A program made the translations under genes and the position numbers. From assembly GCF_003248355.1 (NCBI RefSeq), contig NZ_QKWY01000001.1:3120001-3184000 (forward strand): a DNA stretch of 64,000 nucleotides. The letters are read 5' to 3'. Source of the DNA: Streptomyces sp. AC1-42W. GTDB taxonomy: Bacteria > Actinomycetota > Actinomycetes > Streptomycetales > Streptomycetaceae. Positions within the stretch are counted from its first letter, which is position 1. Each line of letters starts with the position of its first letter. Of the stretch, positions 43,745 to 56,030 are shown in pieces. Under the pieces are notes generated by a model. That model saw only the letters and a list, made by a program, of their open reading frames with translations, had not been told where the DNA came from and did no database searches.

Positions 43745-45162
43745 CGAGAGGTTTCCTCAGTGGGGAAGTCAAGAGCGAACTGGCCGTCGTGCGCGGGGCG
43801 CGGTAGGACGGCGGTGATATTGCGGTAGCGGCCGGCCGCGGGCCGGACCAGAATCCCGCCGGGGACGATGTGGACCAGGCGCAGGTCCGCCAGGAGCGCG
43901 ACCGCCTCCGCCAGTAGCCCGCCGGGATCGGCCTGCCACTTGTTGGTGAAGGACGAGGGGCCGAACTCCTCATAGAGCTCGGTGATCATCTGCTCCAGCG
44001 TGCCGTGTTCCACGAAGGGCAAGCCCGTCTGCCCCTCATGCTCCGGGGAGTCCGGATCGGCCTCGGCCGCGTGCTCGCCAGCATCCGCGTGCGGGTCGTG
44101 CGCCAAGGCTTCGAGCGTGCCCGCCTGCGGCAGGGCCATATCGATGCGGCTGAGCAGGACTGCGTGTTCCTCTTCTGGATCGGTGGGCAGGAGGTAGTGA
44201 AGGCTGCTGGCCCGGTCCGGGTCTTCCCGAAGGTCCGCGATCTTCGCGAGTATCAGCCCGGCAGTCCGGTTGACGGCTCCGCCGCGGCCGGGGAACCGCT
44301 TGTCCGTAAAGTGCCCTGTGGTGTCTACGAGCATGATGCCCTCGGCCCGGCGCTCGACAGGCAACCCGGTCAGCCGTGCGATGTCCTCGGCCAGGGTGGG
44401 CTGGCGCAGTGCTGTCGCGGTCTCCGCGTCGGTGTCGCTGAAGTAGACCACCGGGTACTCGATCAGCAGCCGACGGGCTCGCTGGGCAGCAAAGCGGCGA
44501 CGGGGTTCGCGCCCGGTGCCGGCGGTCGGAGTGTCCAACAGCCCAGCAGCGCTGACCAGGTGCTGCAGCGGTTTGTTCGGCCGGAAAAGCGCCGCGCAGG
44601 TGTCGTGGTCGATGTCGAACAGCGCGTCCCCGCGGTCGTGGTCACGGGCCCAGTCCTCCATGGAGCCATCGGAGATCCGCAATGCACCCCGGTCGATGAG
44701 CCAGTCCATCACGTCAACGACCGCGTCCTTGTGACCTGGTGCGGTCGCATCGAAGCCCAAGTGCTCGATCGTGTTCGCGGACGGCGTGAGCAGTTTGACG
44801 AGATCGGCGAGATTGATCTCGACGCGCGACCTGTGCAGGCAGGCCAAGATCAGACAGAGGTAGGCCAGCCGCCGCCGGTCGAAGGGTCGCTTGCTCTTCA
44901 CCGTGAGGAACGCCTGGCTGGCGTCGAAGGCGTCCAGCCGCCGCAGCAGCCGTGCGTGGCGGGCGCTGGTCTGCAAGGAGTAGCCGAACAGGTCACGGAA
45001 GTCCTTGGCCAGTTCGTCGGCCCATTGCAGCACCAGCGCAAGCGCCTTGGCCCGCGGGTAGCTCTCGGTGACGATGCCATGCAGCAGCATGAGCCGGGCC
45101 GCTTGCTGGTACGAGCCAAGGTCTGCGGTCTCCACGGAGGCGGCTACGCGATGGGCGGGCAT
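43741..45162 (-). CDS. jetB: JetB-like DUF2398 protein (Wadjet-type cassette)
   Basis: 473 residues; ATG 45162 shares its A with the jetA stop (TGATG). I assign DUF2398/TIGR02678 from overall pattern and gene order: an N-terminal helical region, RPFDRRRLAYLCLILACLHR, an EYPVVYFSDTDAETATALRQ segment, and a C-terminal winged-helix-like part (LLAEAVALLADLRLVHIVPGG). In the cassette it corresponds to a kleisin-associated (MukE/KITE-like) subunit that bridges the SMC-like ATPase. The gene is intact, but its partners on both sides are broken. Confidence 0.85.
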   Translation of the reverse strand: MPAHRVAASVETADLGSYQQAARLMLLHGIVTESYPRAKALALVLQWADELAKDFRDLFGYSLQTSARHARLLRRLDAFDASQAFLTVKSKRPFDRRRLAYLCLILACLHRSRVEINLADLVKLLTPSANTIEHLGFDATAPGHKDAVVDVMDWLIDRGALRISDGSMEDWARDHDRGDALFDIDHDTCAALFRPNKPLQHLVSAAGLLDTPTAGTGREPRRRFAAQRARRLLIEYPVVYFSDTDAETATALRQPTLAEDIARLTGLPVERRAEGIMLVDTTGHFTDKRFPGRGGAVNRTAGLILAKIADLREDPDRASSLHYLLPTDPEEEHAVLLSRIDMALPQAGTLEALAHDPHADAGEHAAEADPDSPEHEGQTGLPFVEHGTLEQMITELYEEFGPSSFTNKWQADPGGLLAEAVALLADLRLVHIVPGGILVRPAAGRYRNITAVLPRPAHDGQFALDFPTEETSR

Positions 45163-46620
45163 CAGGATTTCTCCGTTCGGCTTCGGCGCATCGCACCATG
45201 GGGCTTGATCTCCAGGGCGAAGCCGGGCAGGTGCAGCGTGCCGGTCTCGGTCCGCAGCTGGCTGCCGCGCTCGTTCGGGATCAGGCGCAGCGTCAGGACG
45301 TCGCTGCTGCCGGTGCCGGAACGCAGTCGGCCCGCGACGACCGTTCGCACCTGCAGGGCACGGGTTAGTAGCTTGAGCACGGCGCGGGTCTCCGCCTCGT
45401 TCAGCACCCGGTCGTGCGGCCCATGGTCCAGGAGATCCTTCGCGGCCTCCCGGTCCGCGGCTCGATCCGCCAACTGCTGCTCACGTAGCCGGGCATGGGC
45501 ACCACGGCGGGTACGGACCGGTTGCGGGCCACCCGGTGCTGGACGCTTGCCGTGCCGGAACAGGCTGATGCTGACCTCTACACCAGGCGCATCCCACCAC
45601 GTCGTCCGCGGCGAGATCTGGTCATCGTCGTCGTGGGCACCCGATAGATGACGTACCGAGCGGAGGTCGAAGGCGGCGGACACGAGGGCGTTCGCAGCCT
45701 GCTCATCCGGCGCAGCCGCTGCCCAGGCGGCAAGATGCCGGAGTTGGGTGGTCCGGCTCACCCCTCCTCGACGTGACTCCGTCACCTGCCGCAGCAGGGC
45801 GATGACCCCCGAAATGGCCGTGCGCGTAGCGCCTTGCAAATGGGCGGCTTTGGTCTCCGCGGGGCCGTCCGCCAAGAACCATTGGCGCAGCCCGATCCAG
45901 CGCCGCCGCCAGTCCTCCAGGCGTGCGGACGGCCGCATCATAGGCCGCTCATCCACTGCGGCGGCCCGCTCCAGCAAGGTCTCGACCCCGGTGTCTTCCA
46001 CCTCGTACACGGCCTCGGCCAGCCGGGGCGCGTAGCGCTCCAGTTCCGCTGTGAACTCACTCATGTGTGCCAGCAGCGCGTGCTTGTAGCGCAGGAACGT
46101 CTCAGGAGAGACATCTGTCGTGCGCGCCACGTCGTTCAGGGTCAGATAGAAGCGCGCCGCCCGCTGGGTCATGTCTTCCAGCACGCTGTCGAGGCGTGCG
46201 AGCTTGCGGTACACCTCGTCCCGGTCGCCTTCCCGGTTCGCTGTCGCCAGCGCCTTGAAGTCCGTCAGGATGTCGGCGAAGACCAGCCGCGACAGGTTCG
46301 CGTCCTGTACGCGGGAGCCGATGACCTCCTCCACCGCGCGGTAGACGCGGTAGCCGATCTCCGTGAACTGGTAGACCGATTGCCGGTTCCGGTATGCGGC
46401 AAGATTGCCGCACCGCAACGGATCTTCCACTCGATAGAGGACCTGCTCGTCGTCCGAGGAGAGGTTGTCGAGCATGCCCCGCAGATTCAGGTCCGCAGCA
46501 GACGGTACCTCGTCGTGCTCTGTGGCGAGCTCCTTCAGCGTGTTCGCCACGTCGTCAGGGTGAACCTGTAACTGGTGTACCGCTCGCAGTACGTTCATCG
46601 CACGCAGCACCCACAAATAT

Positions 46621-48023
46621 GGCTCTCCTGTCGGATCCGTGGGTCATCGGTTCGCGGGTTGACGTCCTGGTAGGTGGGGTCGGTGTCCGCCGAGGCTGAG
46701 CATGGCGAGGGCGATGAGGGCGGTGGGGTTCTTGAAGCCGAAGGCGATGCGGGTGATGAGCCGGATCTTGGTGTTCATCGATTCGACGAGTCCGTTGGAC
46801 AGGCCGTGCTCGGCCGCTGCGGTGATCGCGTCCCAGTGCCGGACGATGGAGCGTTGCAGGTCGACGAAGGCGTCGATGCGGCAGCGGCGGGCCCACAGCA
46901 CCCAGTCCCACAGAGCCTCGGGGGTGTCGGTGCCGGACTTCAGGGCGAGACGGAGTCCCTCCTTCAGGAGGTAGGCGCGGTGGAGGACGGGATGGGCCTT
47001 GGCGACGAACTCCAGCTGGGAACGCTGGTACTGCGTGAGATCTTCGGGGTTCTTCCACAGCGCGAAGCGGGCCTTCTTCAGCGACTTCGATCCCGGCGTG
47101 GCCCGGCCCTTGCCCTTGCGCTCGGCGTTCCAGACCTCACGGCGCACGACGTCCAGGGCGTCGGTCGCCCACTTCACCGTGTGGAAGGGGTCCATCACGC
47201 GCACAGCGTCGGGGCAGTGTGCGGCAACCGGGCCGGTGACCCAGTCCGCCGCGTCGGCCGACACATGCGTGATCCCCGCGGAGCGTTCAGGGCCGAGGAG
47301 GTCGAAGAACTTGTTCAAGGCGGCCCTGTCCCGCCCGGGTTCGGCCCACAGCAGACGGCCCGAATCATGGTCCACGACGACAGTCAGGTACTTGTGCCGC
47401 TTCTTGTAGCTGATCTCGTCGATCCCGATCCGCCGCAGTCCGGCCAGCCGGTCGGCCTGCGCCTCGGCATCCGACCAGACCCGGGCGACCACGGCGCCGA
47501 CCGTGCGCCATCCGATCCGCATCAGCCGGGTGACGGCCGTCTTCGAGCAGCAGGTGGCCAGCCAGGCGGCCTGCGCGTCGAAGGCGTAGGTGTGGCCGGC
47601 CCGGTGCCGGGCCCAGGGCACCGCCGCCACGGTCACCCCGTGCTCGGGGCAGGACACCCGCGGCGCGTCGGCCTCGATGAACGCCTTGAGTACCCCGACG
47701 TCCAGGGCCCGCCAGCGACGGCGTCCCTCTCCGGCGTCGTACTTCGCCGCCTTGCGGCCGCACACCCCGCACCGCTGCCGCCGTCCCCGAGCCGGACGGG
47801 CATGAGCGACGATCACCAGATCGTCGCCGCTGTCGGCCTCCTCGGCCTCGACCTGCTCGATCACCGTCTTTTCGACATCGAGCAGCCTGGCCCATATCCT
47901 CGTGTTCCGCACGCCGTACCTGGTTCTTCCGTTTCGTACCTTCAGCAGTCGAAACGTACTCCGGGTGCGGCGTGTTCTGCGCATACCCCCAGGTCAGCGA
48001 CCCACGGAAGCGACAGGAGAGCC
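46621..48023 (-). mobile_element. ISL3-family insertion sequence, copy 2
   Basis: 1403 bp, inverted relative to copy 1. The 8-bp target duplication acaaatat is at 46613-46620 and 48024-48031, within codons of jetA (A-Y-L-W). Ends are the same as copy 1. Confidence 0.95.
46644..47912 (-). CDS. ISL3-family transposase (copy 2)
   Basis: Protein identical to that of copy 1 (422 residues from GTG 47912; open to 47984). Catalytic residues GIDEISYKK, SADAADW and NGLVESMN are all retained. Confidence 0.93.
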   Translation of the reverse strand: MRNTRIWARLLDVEKTVIEQVEAEEADSGDDLVIVAHARPARGRRQRCGVCGRKAAKYDAGEGRRRWRALDVGVLKAFIEADAPRVSCPEHGVTVAAVPWARHRAGHTYAFDAQAAWLATCCSKTAVTRLMRIGWRTVGAVVARVWSDAEAQADRLAGLRRIGIDEISYKKRHKYLTVVVDHDSGRLLWAEPGRDRAALNKFFDLLGPERSAGITHVSADAADWVTGPVAAHCPDAVRVMDPFHTVKWATDALDVVRREVWNAERKGKGRATPGSKSLKKARFALWKNPEDLTQYQRSQLEFVAKAHPVLHRAYLLKEGLRLALKSGTDTPEALWDWVLWARRCRIDAFVDLQRSIVRHWDAITAAAEHGLSNGLVESMNTKIRLITRIAFGFKNPTALIALAMLSLGGHRPHLPGRQPANR

Positions 48024-48045
48024 ACAAATATGCGACAGGATCATC

Positions 48046-50087
<2,042 letters not shown>

Positions 50088-50342
50088 TCATCGCGCTGCG
50101 TGAAGTTGAACAGTCGCAGGCGGTCGCCCACCGTCAATGAATCAAGATCGAATGACTCGGAGACTCCAGAGTCATCACGCTGGAACACTTACGCCGCCCC
50201 TCATCTCGGCACGCATGGGGCGATTGAAACCAAGTTCCTGGCCAACGATCTCCCAGAACTGTTGGATACGCAGAGTCGCCGCTCAGTAGCGGTGAACAGC
50301 GAGGGGCCTGCGAGAGGTCGTGGTTCACGAGGGAAGAAGTGG

Positions 50343-51119
50343 TTATAGCTCTCTCCCCAGGCGAGCCCGACCGCGCTGCCGTACGACCGGATCGGTGCTG
50401 AGGGCTGCGTCGGCGAGCTGATGAATGCGCCAGTACACCTGGACTCTGCGGACGGCGTCCGGAGCGGGCTGGCGGGCGACCTGAAGCACGTCGGTGGGGT
50501 TGGTCAGGTCGAGACGGACGGCGAGGCGGGCGAGGTCGGACAGCGGGTCGCCGAAGGCGGCGAGTTCCCAGTCCAGTAGCAGTGACCCGCCAGCCGCGGG
50601 CCTGACGAGGTGACCCGGCTGCAGGTCGTGGTGCAGCAGTCTGGGCTCGATGTCCAGGTTCGTCGTGTCGAGTTGGCGGCGGAGGGCCGCCGCGGCGGGC
50701 GCGAGGTCGGGTGCGGCAGTCGTGTACATATCGAGACGGCCGTGAAGGTAGCGGTGCCAGGTGCGGTACTGCCGGGCTCCGGCGAGCCGACCGGTATGGG
50801 GGCCCGTGATGCGATGGACGGCGGCGAGGGGGCCGACCAGCTCGTGAAGGAGCTGGCCGGCAGGGACGGGCTCAGCGTGGACCGCGGTCTGCGCGGTCCA
50901 CGCCGGACTGCCCCCGGGACCGGACCCGAGGAGCTCGGGAGCCGGGGCACCGTGCATGGCGAGGAGGGCCAGAGCGGCAGCCTCGTTGGCGGCGCGGTTC
51001 GGGTCGTCGTAGTGCTTGAGTACATACGGCACTGGGCCGTCGACGTACCAGACGCGGTTGGCCTGTCCGGTCGTGATCTCTCGGGCACCGTCAGGGACCC
51101 TGCCGTCTATCGCCGCCAC
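50343..51119 (-). CDS. APH-fold phosphotransferase family protein
   Basis: 258 residues from GTG 51119, 4 bp after the Nudix stop (longer starts lie inside the Nudix gene). Aminoglycoside/choline-kinase fold: YVLKHYDDPNRAANEAAAL (nucleotide-binding Lys and Glu), catalytic loop HHDLQPGHL, and metal-binding LLLDWELAAFGDP. In the loop the usual Asn (HxDxxxxN) is His, so activity may be altered. Last gene of the leftward operon with Nudix and glycosyltransferase genes. The substrate is probably a sugar or small metabolite; drug resistance cannot be claimed. Confidence 0.8.
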   Translation of the reverse strand: MAAIDGRVPDGAREITTGQANRVWYVDGPVPYVLKHYDDPNRAANEAAALALLAMHGAPAPELLGSGPGGSPAWTAQTAVHAEPVPAGQLLHELVGPLAAVHRITGPHTGRLAGARQYRTWHRYLHGRLDMYTTAAPDLAPAAAALRRQLDTTNLDIEPRLLHHDLQPGHLVRPAAGGSLLLDWELAAFGDPLSDLARLAVRLDLTNPTDVLQVARQPAPDAVRRVQVYWRIHQLADAALSTDPVVRQRGRARLGREL

Positions 51120-51123
51120 GGGT

Positions 51124-51603
51124 TCAGGCGACGTCGCCGAGATAGCCGGATGGGGGCTGGCCCGTGGCGAGGGCGGCGATCGGCTGCCGGAGGGCATGGG
51201 GCAGCAGGTTCAGACCGGGAACCTTCTCCAGTTCCACCCATTCCAGACCGGTCTGCACGTCATCTTCGGCGTGTCCGCCGAGGCGGCCGGGGTCGCCTTC
51301 GGGGGTGCAGTGGAAGATCGCTTCGATGCGGTGGGTGCCGGCCTCGGTGTCGGCATGGTCATGGTTAGCGCCGATGTACTCGCGCAGCCACAGAAGCTTG
51401 TCCACGGTGACGGTCAGGCCGGATTCCTCGTGGACCTCGCGGCGGGCGGTCTGGTTGAGGGGTTCGCCGGGGTTCTGGCCGCCGCCGGGCAGGAAGTAGC
51501 AGTCCTGGCCCTCCCAGTTGGCTCGTTGGAGCAGGACCTGACCATCGTGGACGACGACGGCTTTGGCGGAGGTGCGGATGGTGGGCGTGACAGGCTCGGC
51601 CAC
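51124..51603 (-). CDS. Nudix hydrolase
   Basis: 159 residues from GTG 51603. The Nudix box GGGQNPGEPLNQTARREVHE continues into ESGL, matching GX5EX7REUXEEXGU. It would hydrolyse a nucleoside diphosphate linked to another group; in this operon an NDP-sugar or related nucleotide is plausible. It lies 43 bp after the membrane glycosyltransferase gene and 4 bp before the APH-fold gene. Confidence 0.9.
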   Translation of the reverse strand: MAEPVTPTIRTSAKAVVVHDGQVLLQRANWEGQDCYFLPGGGQNPGEPLNQTARREVHEESGLTVTVDKLLWLREYIGANHDHADTEAGTHRIEAIFHCTPEGDPGRLGGHAEDDVQTGLEWVELEKVPGLNLLPHALRQPIAALATGQPPSGYLGDVA

Positions 51604-51646
51604 GAGTGGGCTCCAACTCTGCTTCGGTGGTGGGTAGGAAGGGTTG

Positions 51647-53245
51647 TCAGCGTTCAGTCTTGCCGAAACCGTGGTGGCGTCCGGCCGCCTTCGCGAAGAT
51701 CAGCTGCCAGGGTCCGGCCAGTCGTACGAATGGCTGGAACGGGCTGGCTGCCACCAGCGATACAAGGTGTGCCGGGGACGTCCGGGGCGGGGCAGCGAGA
51801 CCGGGCGGTGGGATGACGGCCGCGTGCAGGGCCGGGGCGAGGGCCAGTAGCCGGGCGGTGGCCACGGGGCCGTGCAGCAGCACGCCAGCCGCCGCGACTG
51901 CCGTCCAGACGGGCCCAGCCCACCAGGCGGACAGGACGGCCGCCGCCATCAGCGGGGCGCCGAGCAGCCAGGCGGCCTCGTCCGCCCACTCCCGGGCCAC
52001 CAGGACCACCTTGGCTGGGCGGGAGAGGGCGGCGGGAAGGTGCGCGACGGCGGCGGCGTGGCGGTCCGGGCGGGCGGAGGCGGTGAAGGCCAGCGCGTGG
52101 AGGTTGGCCAGTCCGGAGGGTTCGGTGTAGGGCTCGTCGAGGACGGCGACGGTGGAGGCGGTGAGGTCGGCGCCGAGCAGGGATAGCCGGTGCCCGGTGC
52201 CGAGGTCTTCCATCGGTTCGGGGAAGCCGCCGAGCGCTCGGACGGCAGGGAGATGGACGGCCATGCCGCAGCCCACCCCGTACACCATGGGCCGCAGCCA
52301 CATCCGTACGGTCTCCGGCAGACGGGAGGCGGCCAGGAAGCGGTGGAGGCGGACACGGGCGAGTTCGATGCCGAGGGAGCGCCGCAGTTGGTAGGCCCAT
52401 TCCCCCTCCAACAGCAGACCGACCGGGCCGGCCGGAAAGGGGCGGCGGGCCAGCAGCGGCAGCCGCTGTTGCTGGATGAGGGCCGGGGCGTGTCGGGTGC
52501 GGGTCCGGTGTGCGGTGGCCTCGGTGGCGAACGCCTGGAGGGTGCGGCGGTCGGGGGCTGCGTCGGCGTCGTAGACCACTGCGTACGTGTCGTCAGCGTG
52601 CTCGTCCTCCCTCCACCCGAGCGGGCCGAGAACCCGCTGCAGGCGGTCGAGGGCGAAGTTGAGCTGTCCGGCCTTGCGTCCGCCGACATCGGGCTGGTGG
52701 AGGTGCACCAACGGCAGCCCTCTGTCCGGCAGGCGGGCGGTGAGTGCCGTCACGATGTCGGCGGTGGTCGGCTCGGTTTCGAACAGTTCGGTCAGCACCC
52801 GTAGCCGGTCGGCTGGTCGTTCGGCGTTGACCGTCTCGGCGACCTTGCGGCAGCGGATGGCCGGGAACAGGCCCCGCAACTGCTCTGCCTCCAGCGGGGC
52901 GTGGGCCGTCAGGGCCGCCAGCCGGTCGCGGTGTCCGGCGCGTGCGGAGACTTCGCGTTCGGTGGTGATGACCACGACGGCGGCGCGGTCGCGCGGGTAG
53001 TCCAGTGCCCTGAACGCGGTCACCGTCTCCTCCGCGATGGTCTGCTCGCGCAGCATCGGCAGTAGCACCACCAGCCACGGCACCGTGTCCTTCCCCGCCT
53101 GTGACCCCATGGGTGTGCTGCCGGCGGAGGCGAGGAGCCACCTCGCGCATACCTCGACCGCGATCAAGGCCCACAGCGCGCGGGCCAGCAGCAGTGTTAG
53201 CAGGACGGGCACGGTGGCCTGTAGCCACATCTCGGCCGCGGTCAC
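51647..53245 (-). CDS. Family 2-type membrane glycosyltransferase
   Basis: 532 residues from GTG 53245, overlapping the preceding stop (GTGA). An N-terminal membrane segment (VPVLLTLLLARALWALIAVE) precedes a GT-A domain: WLVVLLPMLREQ, the acidic motif VYDADAAPD near 228, and MEDLGTGHRLSLLG near 350. Two or three C-terminal membrane segments follow (LLGAPLMAAAVLSAWW, VAAAGVLLHGPVATARLL). A cytoplasmic catalytic domain between membrane spans is typical of enzymes that build or export surface or lipid-linked glycans. No QxxRW motif is obvious, so it need not be processive. Confidence 0.82.
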   Translation of the reverse strand: MTAAEMWLQATVPVLLTLLLARALWALIAVEVCARWLLASAGSTPMGSQAGKDTVPWLVVLLPMLREQTIAEETVTAFRALDYPRDRAAVVVITTEREVSARAGHRDRLAALTAHAPLEAEQLRGLFPAIRCRKVAETVNAERPADRLRVLTELFETEPTTADIVTALTARLPDRGLPLVHLHQPDVGGRKAGQLNFALDRLQRVLGPLGWREDEHADDTYAVVYDADAAPDRRTLQAFATEATAHRTRTRHAPALIQQQRLPLLARRPFPAGPVGLLLEGEWAYQLRRSLGIELARVRLHRFLAASRLPETVRMWLRPMVYGVGCGMAVHLPAVRALGGFPEPMEDLGTGHRLSLLGADLTASTVAVLDEPYTEPSGLANLHALAFTASARPDRHAAAVAHLPAALSRPAKVVLVAREWADEAAWLLGAPLMAAAVLSAWWAGPVWTAVAAAGVLLHGPVATARLLALAPALHAAVIPPPGLAAPPRTSPAHLVSLVAASPFQPFVRLAGPWQLIFAKAAGRHHGFGKTER

Positions 53246-54258
53246 CGTGCTTCCTCCATCAGTTGGTAGACGCTGCGCATTTGGTCGGCGACGAGGGGCC
53301 AGGCGAACTGTTCCGCCCGTTCGCGGGCGGAGGCCCGCCTGGCGGCGTGTGCGGTGGTGCCGGTCTCGGCGAGGACCTTCTCCACCGCCTCCGTCGCCGC
53401 AACGGCGTCGCCGGGTGGGGGGAGCTGGGCTGCCTCTCCCGTGTAGTGGCGGATGCCGCCGACGTCGGTGGCGACGACCGGCGTGCCGCAAGCCATCGCC
53501 TCCAGGAGCGCGTTGTTGGCGGTCGCGTCGAGTAGCGGCAGCAGCATCACGGCTGCCTTCCGGTACAGCGCGACCAGGGTCTGCTCGGCGACGCCTTCGA
53601 GGACGCGAGCGGCCGGGTGCCAGGCCCGGGTACGCGGCTGGCGGGTGACGACGACCAGCTCGACGCCGTCGCCGTAGCGGCGGTGCAGCCGCTCGTGGAC
53701 CGCGTCCAGGACGTTCCAGTCCCGCAGCCACCAGCCGACGGTCAGCACCAGCGGCCGGTCCGACGGTGGTGGTGCGGGCGCCGGAGTGAAGGCGGTGATG
53801 TCGATCCCGTGGGGTACCAGGTGCACGCGGTCGGCGGGCACCAGGTCGGCGAAGAACGCCTGCTGGTGCGGGTCGAGGACGACGATGTGTTCGGCAGTCG
53901 GCGCGAGCTTTCGCCACGTGCGGGCCGGCAGGTGTTGCTGGAGGTGTGCGGGCGGCTGGTGATAGGTGACGGCGGTCGGGCCGAGGCGGCGGCGGGAGAA
54001 CCAGTATTGCTCGTCCCCGTACAGCACGTGGGCGGCCGAGCGAGAGGCCAGCAGGTACAGGTCGGTGGCGCAGTGCTCGGCCGGGTAGAAGGGCAGCGGG
54101 CAGCTTCGGGCGAGCAGGCGGTGGGCCTGTCCGGTTGCCCTGGTGGCGAGGGGGCCGGCGGGTGGGGTGATGCGGCGAACTTCGGGGAGATGGTCGAGAA
54201 GGCGGTCATAGCCGCCGTGGGCGGTGTGCCAGGGGACGCGGACGACGGAGGCGATCAC
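53242..54258 (-). CDS. Family 4-type (GT-B) glycosyltransferase
   Basis: 338 residues. GT-B signs: VHLVPHGIDITAF near the linker, LVLTVGWWLRDWNVL, and the nucleotide-sugar end ATANNALLEAMACGTPVVA followed by TDVGGIRHYTG (the E-x7-E-like region). Stop and start overlaps place it in the same operon as the downstream membrane glycosyltransferase (4-bp overlap) and the upstream P-loop kinase (6-bp gap). The acceptor is unknown. Confidence 0.85.
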   Translation of the reverse strand: MIASVVRVPWHTAHGGYDRLLDHLPEVRRITPPAGPLATRATGQAHRLLARSCPLPFYPAEHCATDLYLLASRSAAHVLYGDEQYWFSRRRLGPTAVTYHQPPAHLQQHLPARTWRKLAPTAEHIVVLDPHQQAFFADLVPADRVHLVPHGIDITAFTPAPAPPPSDRPLVLTVGWWLRDWNVLDAVHERLHRRYGDGVELVVVTRQPRTRAWHPAARVLEGVAEQTLVALYRKAAVMLLPLLDATANNALLEAMACGTPVVATDVGGIRHYTGEAAQLPPPGDAVAATEAVEKVLAETGTTAHAARRASARERAEQFAWPLVADQMRSVYQLMEEAR

Positions 54259-54264
54259 GGCGGC

Positions 54265-54816
54265 TCACGCCTCCTTCGGGGCGAGAAGACCGAGGGACCG
54301 CAGTCGGCCGGTGATGGCGTGGGGGCGGTTGAGGTGGACGACGGGCTGGCCGTCAGCCTGGTCCGGGCGGAGATGTTCGGCCCAGCGGCGGCGGTGCCGG
54401 CGGTGGTGGGCCGGGCCCCACCATAGGATCGAGTCGCGGGCCAGCAGATGGCTGAAGGTCTCCCGGTTCCCGGCGAACAGCTCCTGCCGGGTGCCGGCCC
54501 GCCGGAGCGAGCGGTTGATCAGCCGGGGCAGACAGACCCTCAGCGGCAGGTCGAGCCAGATCACGAGTTCGGCGCGGGCCAGCAACCTCTCGCCGACTTC
54601 GCCGCCGTAGTTGCCGTCGGCGATCCAGATGTCCGCGGCCAGGGCGTCTCGGACGCGGGCGTGGAAGAGCTCTGGGCCGACAGGGGTCCACCTCGGTCCC
54701 CAGAACAGCTCGTCCAGGTCGAGGTGGGGCAGGCCGGTGTGGGCCGCGATGGCGGTGGCGAGGGTGGACTTCCCGGAGGCCACCGGGCCGACCAGCGCGA
54801 TGCGCTTGGGTATCAC
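54265..54816 (-). CDS. Small P-loop kinase, adenylate-kinase-like
   Basis: 183 residues from GTG 54816, overlapping the end of the HprK-like gene (54813). Walker A GPVASGKST at residues 10-18, HLDLDELFWGPRW typical of the topology-modulation/adenylate-kinase-like group, then ELVIWLDLPLRVCLPRLINR and an Arg-rich lid (RRHRRRW). Expected to phosphorylate a small molecule; substrate unknown. Confidence 0.82.
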   Translation of the reverse strand: MIPKRIALVGPVASGKSTLATAIAAHTGLPHLDLDELFWGPRWTPVGPELFHARVRDALAADIWIADGNYGGEVGERLLARAELVIWLDLPLRVCLPRLINRSLRRAGTRQELFAGNRETFSHLLARDSILWWGPAHHRRHRRRWAEHLRPDQADGQPVVHLNRPHAITGRLRSLGLLAPKEA

Positions 54817-55051
54817 GGAAGCCTCCTCGCAACGGCGTCAGCGAGCCGTTCCAGCAGGTGAGGAGTGTGCACTCCGGCGGTCACCTGCATCGCCGGCACC
54901 CGGGCGACCAGGTCGTCCATCACGTCGGCGGCCTGCCGGGCCAGTTCGCCCTCGGGACGGGTGCGGTCGGCGAACCACGGGTGCAGCCAGTCCTCGTCGT
55001 GCGGGGTACAGCACACGGCGGCGAGCGCGGCGCGGGCCGCCGCCGCCCTAG

Positions 55052-56030
55052 ACGAGTAGTTCCGATGTGTTCAGTGATCGAATGCGGTCAGCGACCGCAG
55101 GACCGGGGCTCCGGTCTTGTGGTTGTGCCAGATCGCGGCGGCCATCGCGAGGATGCGCTGGGCGACACGGACGGCGACGCCCTCGAAGGTGCGTCCGCCG
55201 TGCTGCTCCAGGTCGAGCTGGCCTTTCAAGGTGTCGTTGACCGACTCGATCAGCTGCCGCACCGACTTGAGCAGCGACTCGCCCTTGCGGCGCTTCTCCC
55301 GCTTGAACGACGGGCGGAGCAACTGGGCGCCGCGGAAGGCGAGATCGGTCTCGAACTCCTTGGAGGCGAAGCCCTTGTCCGCGATGACGAGCAGACCGGG
55401 CCGGTCGGCGGTCAGGTCTGGTTCGCGGTCCAGCATCGCGGCCAGGACCTCGCGTTCGTCGATCTTCGGGCTGGCCAGGGCCCAGGTGATGGGCATGCCG
55501 GTCGGCGTGCAGACCAGGAAGAGCCGCAGGCCCCAGTAGAAGCGGGAGTGCGAAGCGCAGTACCCGTATCCGGCCCAGCCGGCCATGTCCGACCGCTTCA
55601 CCGTCGGGCGGGACATGCCGCACGGCACGGGCGTGGAGTCCACGATCCACTGGTTGTCGAACCAGAAGTCCGTGTCCACCGCGAGCATCCGTATTGCCTT
55701 CTTCACCAGCGGCAGCGCCGCACGCAGCCGCTTGTTGTATCCCGGCCGCTTGGGCAGGTACGGGAACATCGCACTCAGGTTGCCGTGAGCGAAACGCAGC
55801 CAGCGGGCTTCCGAGGCGAAGCCCAGCAGGGACTGCGCGACGGCCAGACAGACCAGCTCGGAATCACTCAACTGCGGTGGCCTGCCCAGGCATCGGGCCC
55901 CTCCGATCTCGTCGTCGATCTTCACGTACAGTCCGGTGATGAGGGCGTCCAAGTCTTCGTTCGTCACAAAACGATCTTGGGCGCCCTCGCCATGTCTCCG
56001 GGCGGACCATCAACATTCGGAACTACTCGT
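55052..56030 (-). mobile_element. IS982-family insertion sequence
   Basis: 979 bp. Ends acgagtagttccga (55052) and tcggaactactcgt (to 56030). ctag flanks both ends (55048-55051 and 56031-56034); it is read as a 4-bp target duplication because counting it once restores the host frame. It inserted in the HprK-like gene, in the same orientation. Confidence 0.9.
55071..55967 (-). CDS. IS982-family transposase
   Basis: 298 residues. Typical start TNEDLDALITGLYVKIDDE, LSDSELVCLAVAQSLLGF and WLRFAHGNLSAMFPYLP; catalytic motifs WIVDSTPVPCG and VIADKGFASKEFE, and a late Glu in LIESVNDTLKGQ. Full length, so probably recently active. Confidence 0.92.
   Translation of the reverse strand: MTNEDLDALITGLYVKIDDEIGGARCLGRPPQLSDSELVCLAVAQSLLGFASEARWLRFAHGNLSAMFPYLPKRPGYNKRLRAALPLVKKAIRMLAVDTDFWFDNQWIVDSTPVPCGMSRPTVKRSDMAGWAGYGYCASHSRFYWGLRLFLVCTPTGMPITWALASPKIDEREVLAAMLDREPDLTADRPGLLVIADKGFASKEFETDLAFRGAQLLRPSFKREKRRKGESLLKSVRQLIESVNDTLKGQLDLEQHGGRTFEGVAVRVAQRILAMAAAIWHNHKTGAPVLRSLTAFDH

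Noticed and set aside
50343..51119. Aminoglycoside resistance gene
   Set aside because: The APH fold alone does not indicate drug substrates; the context is a glycan-type operon and one metal-binding Asn is replaced.
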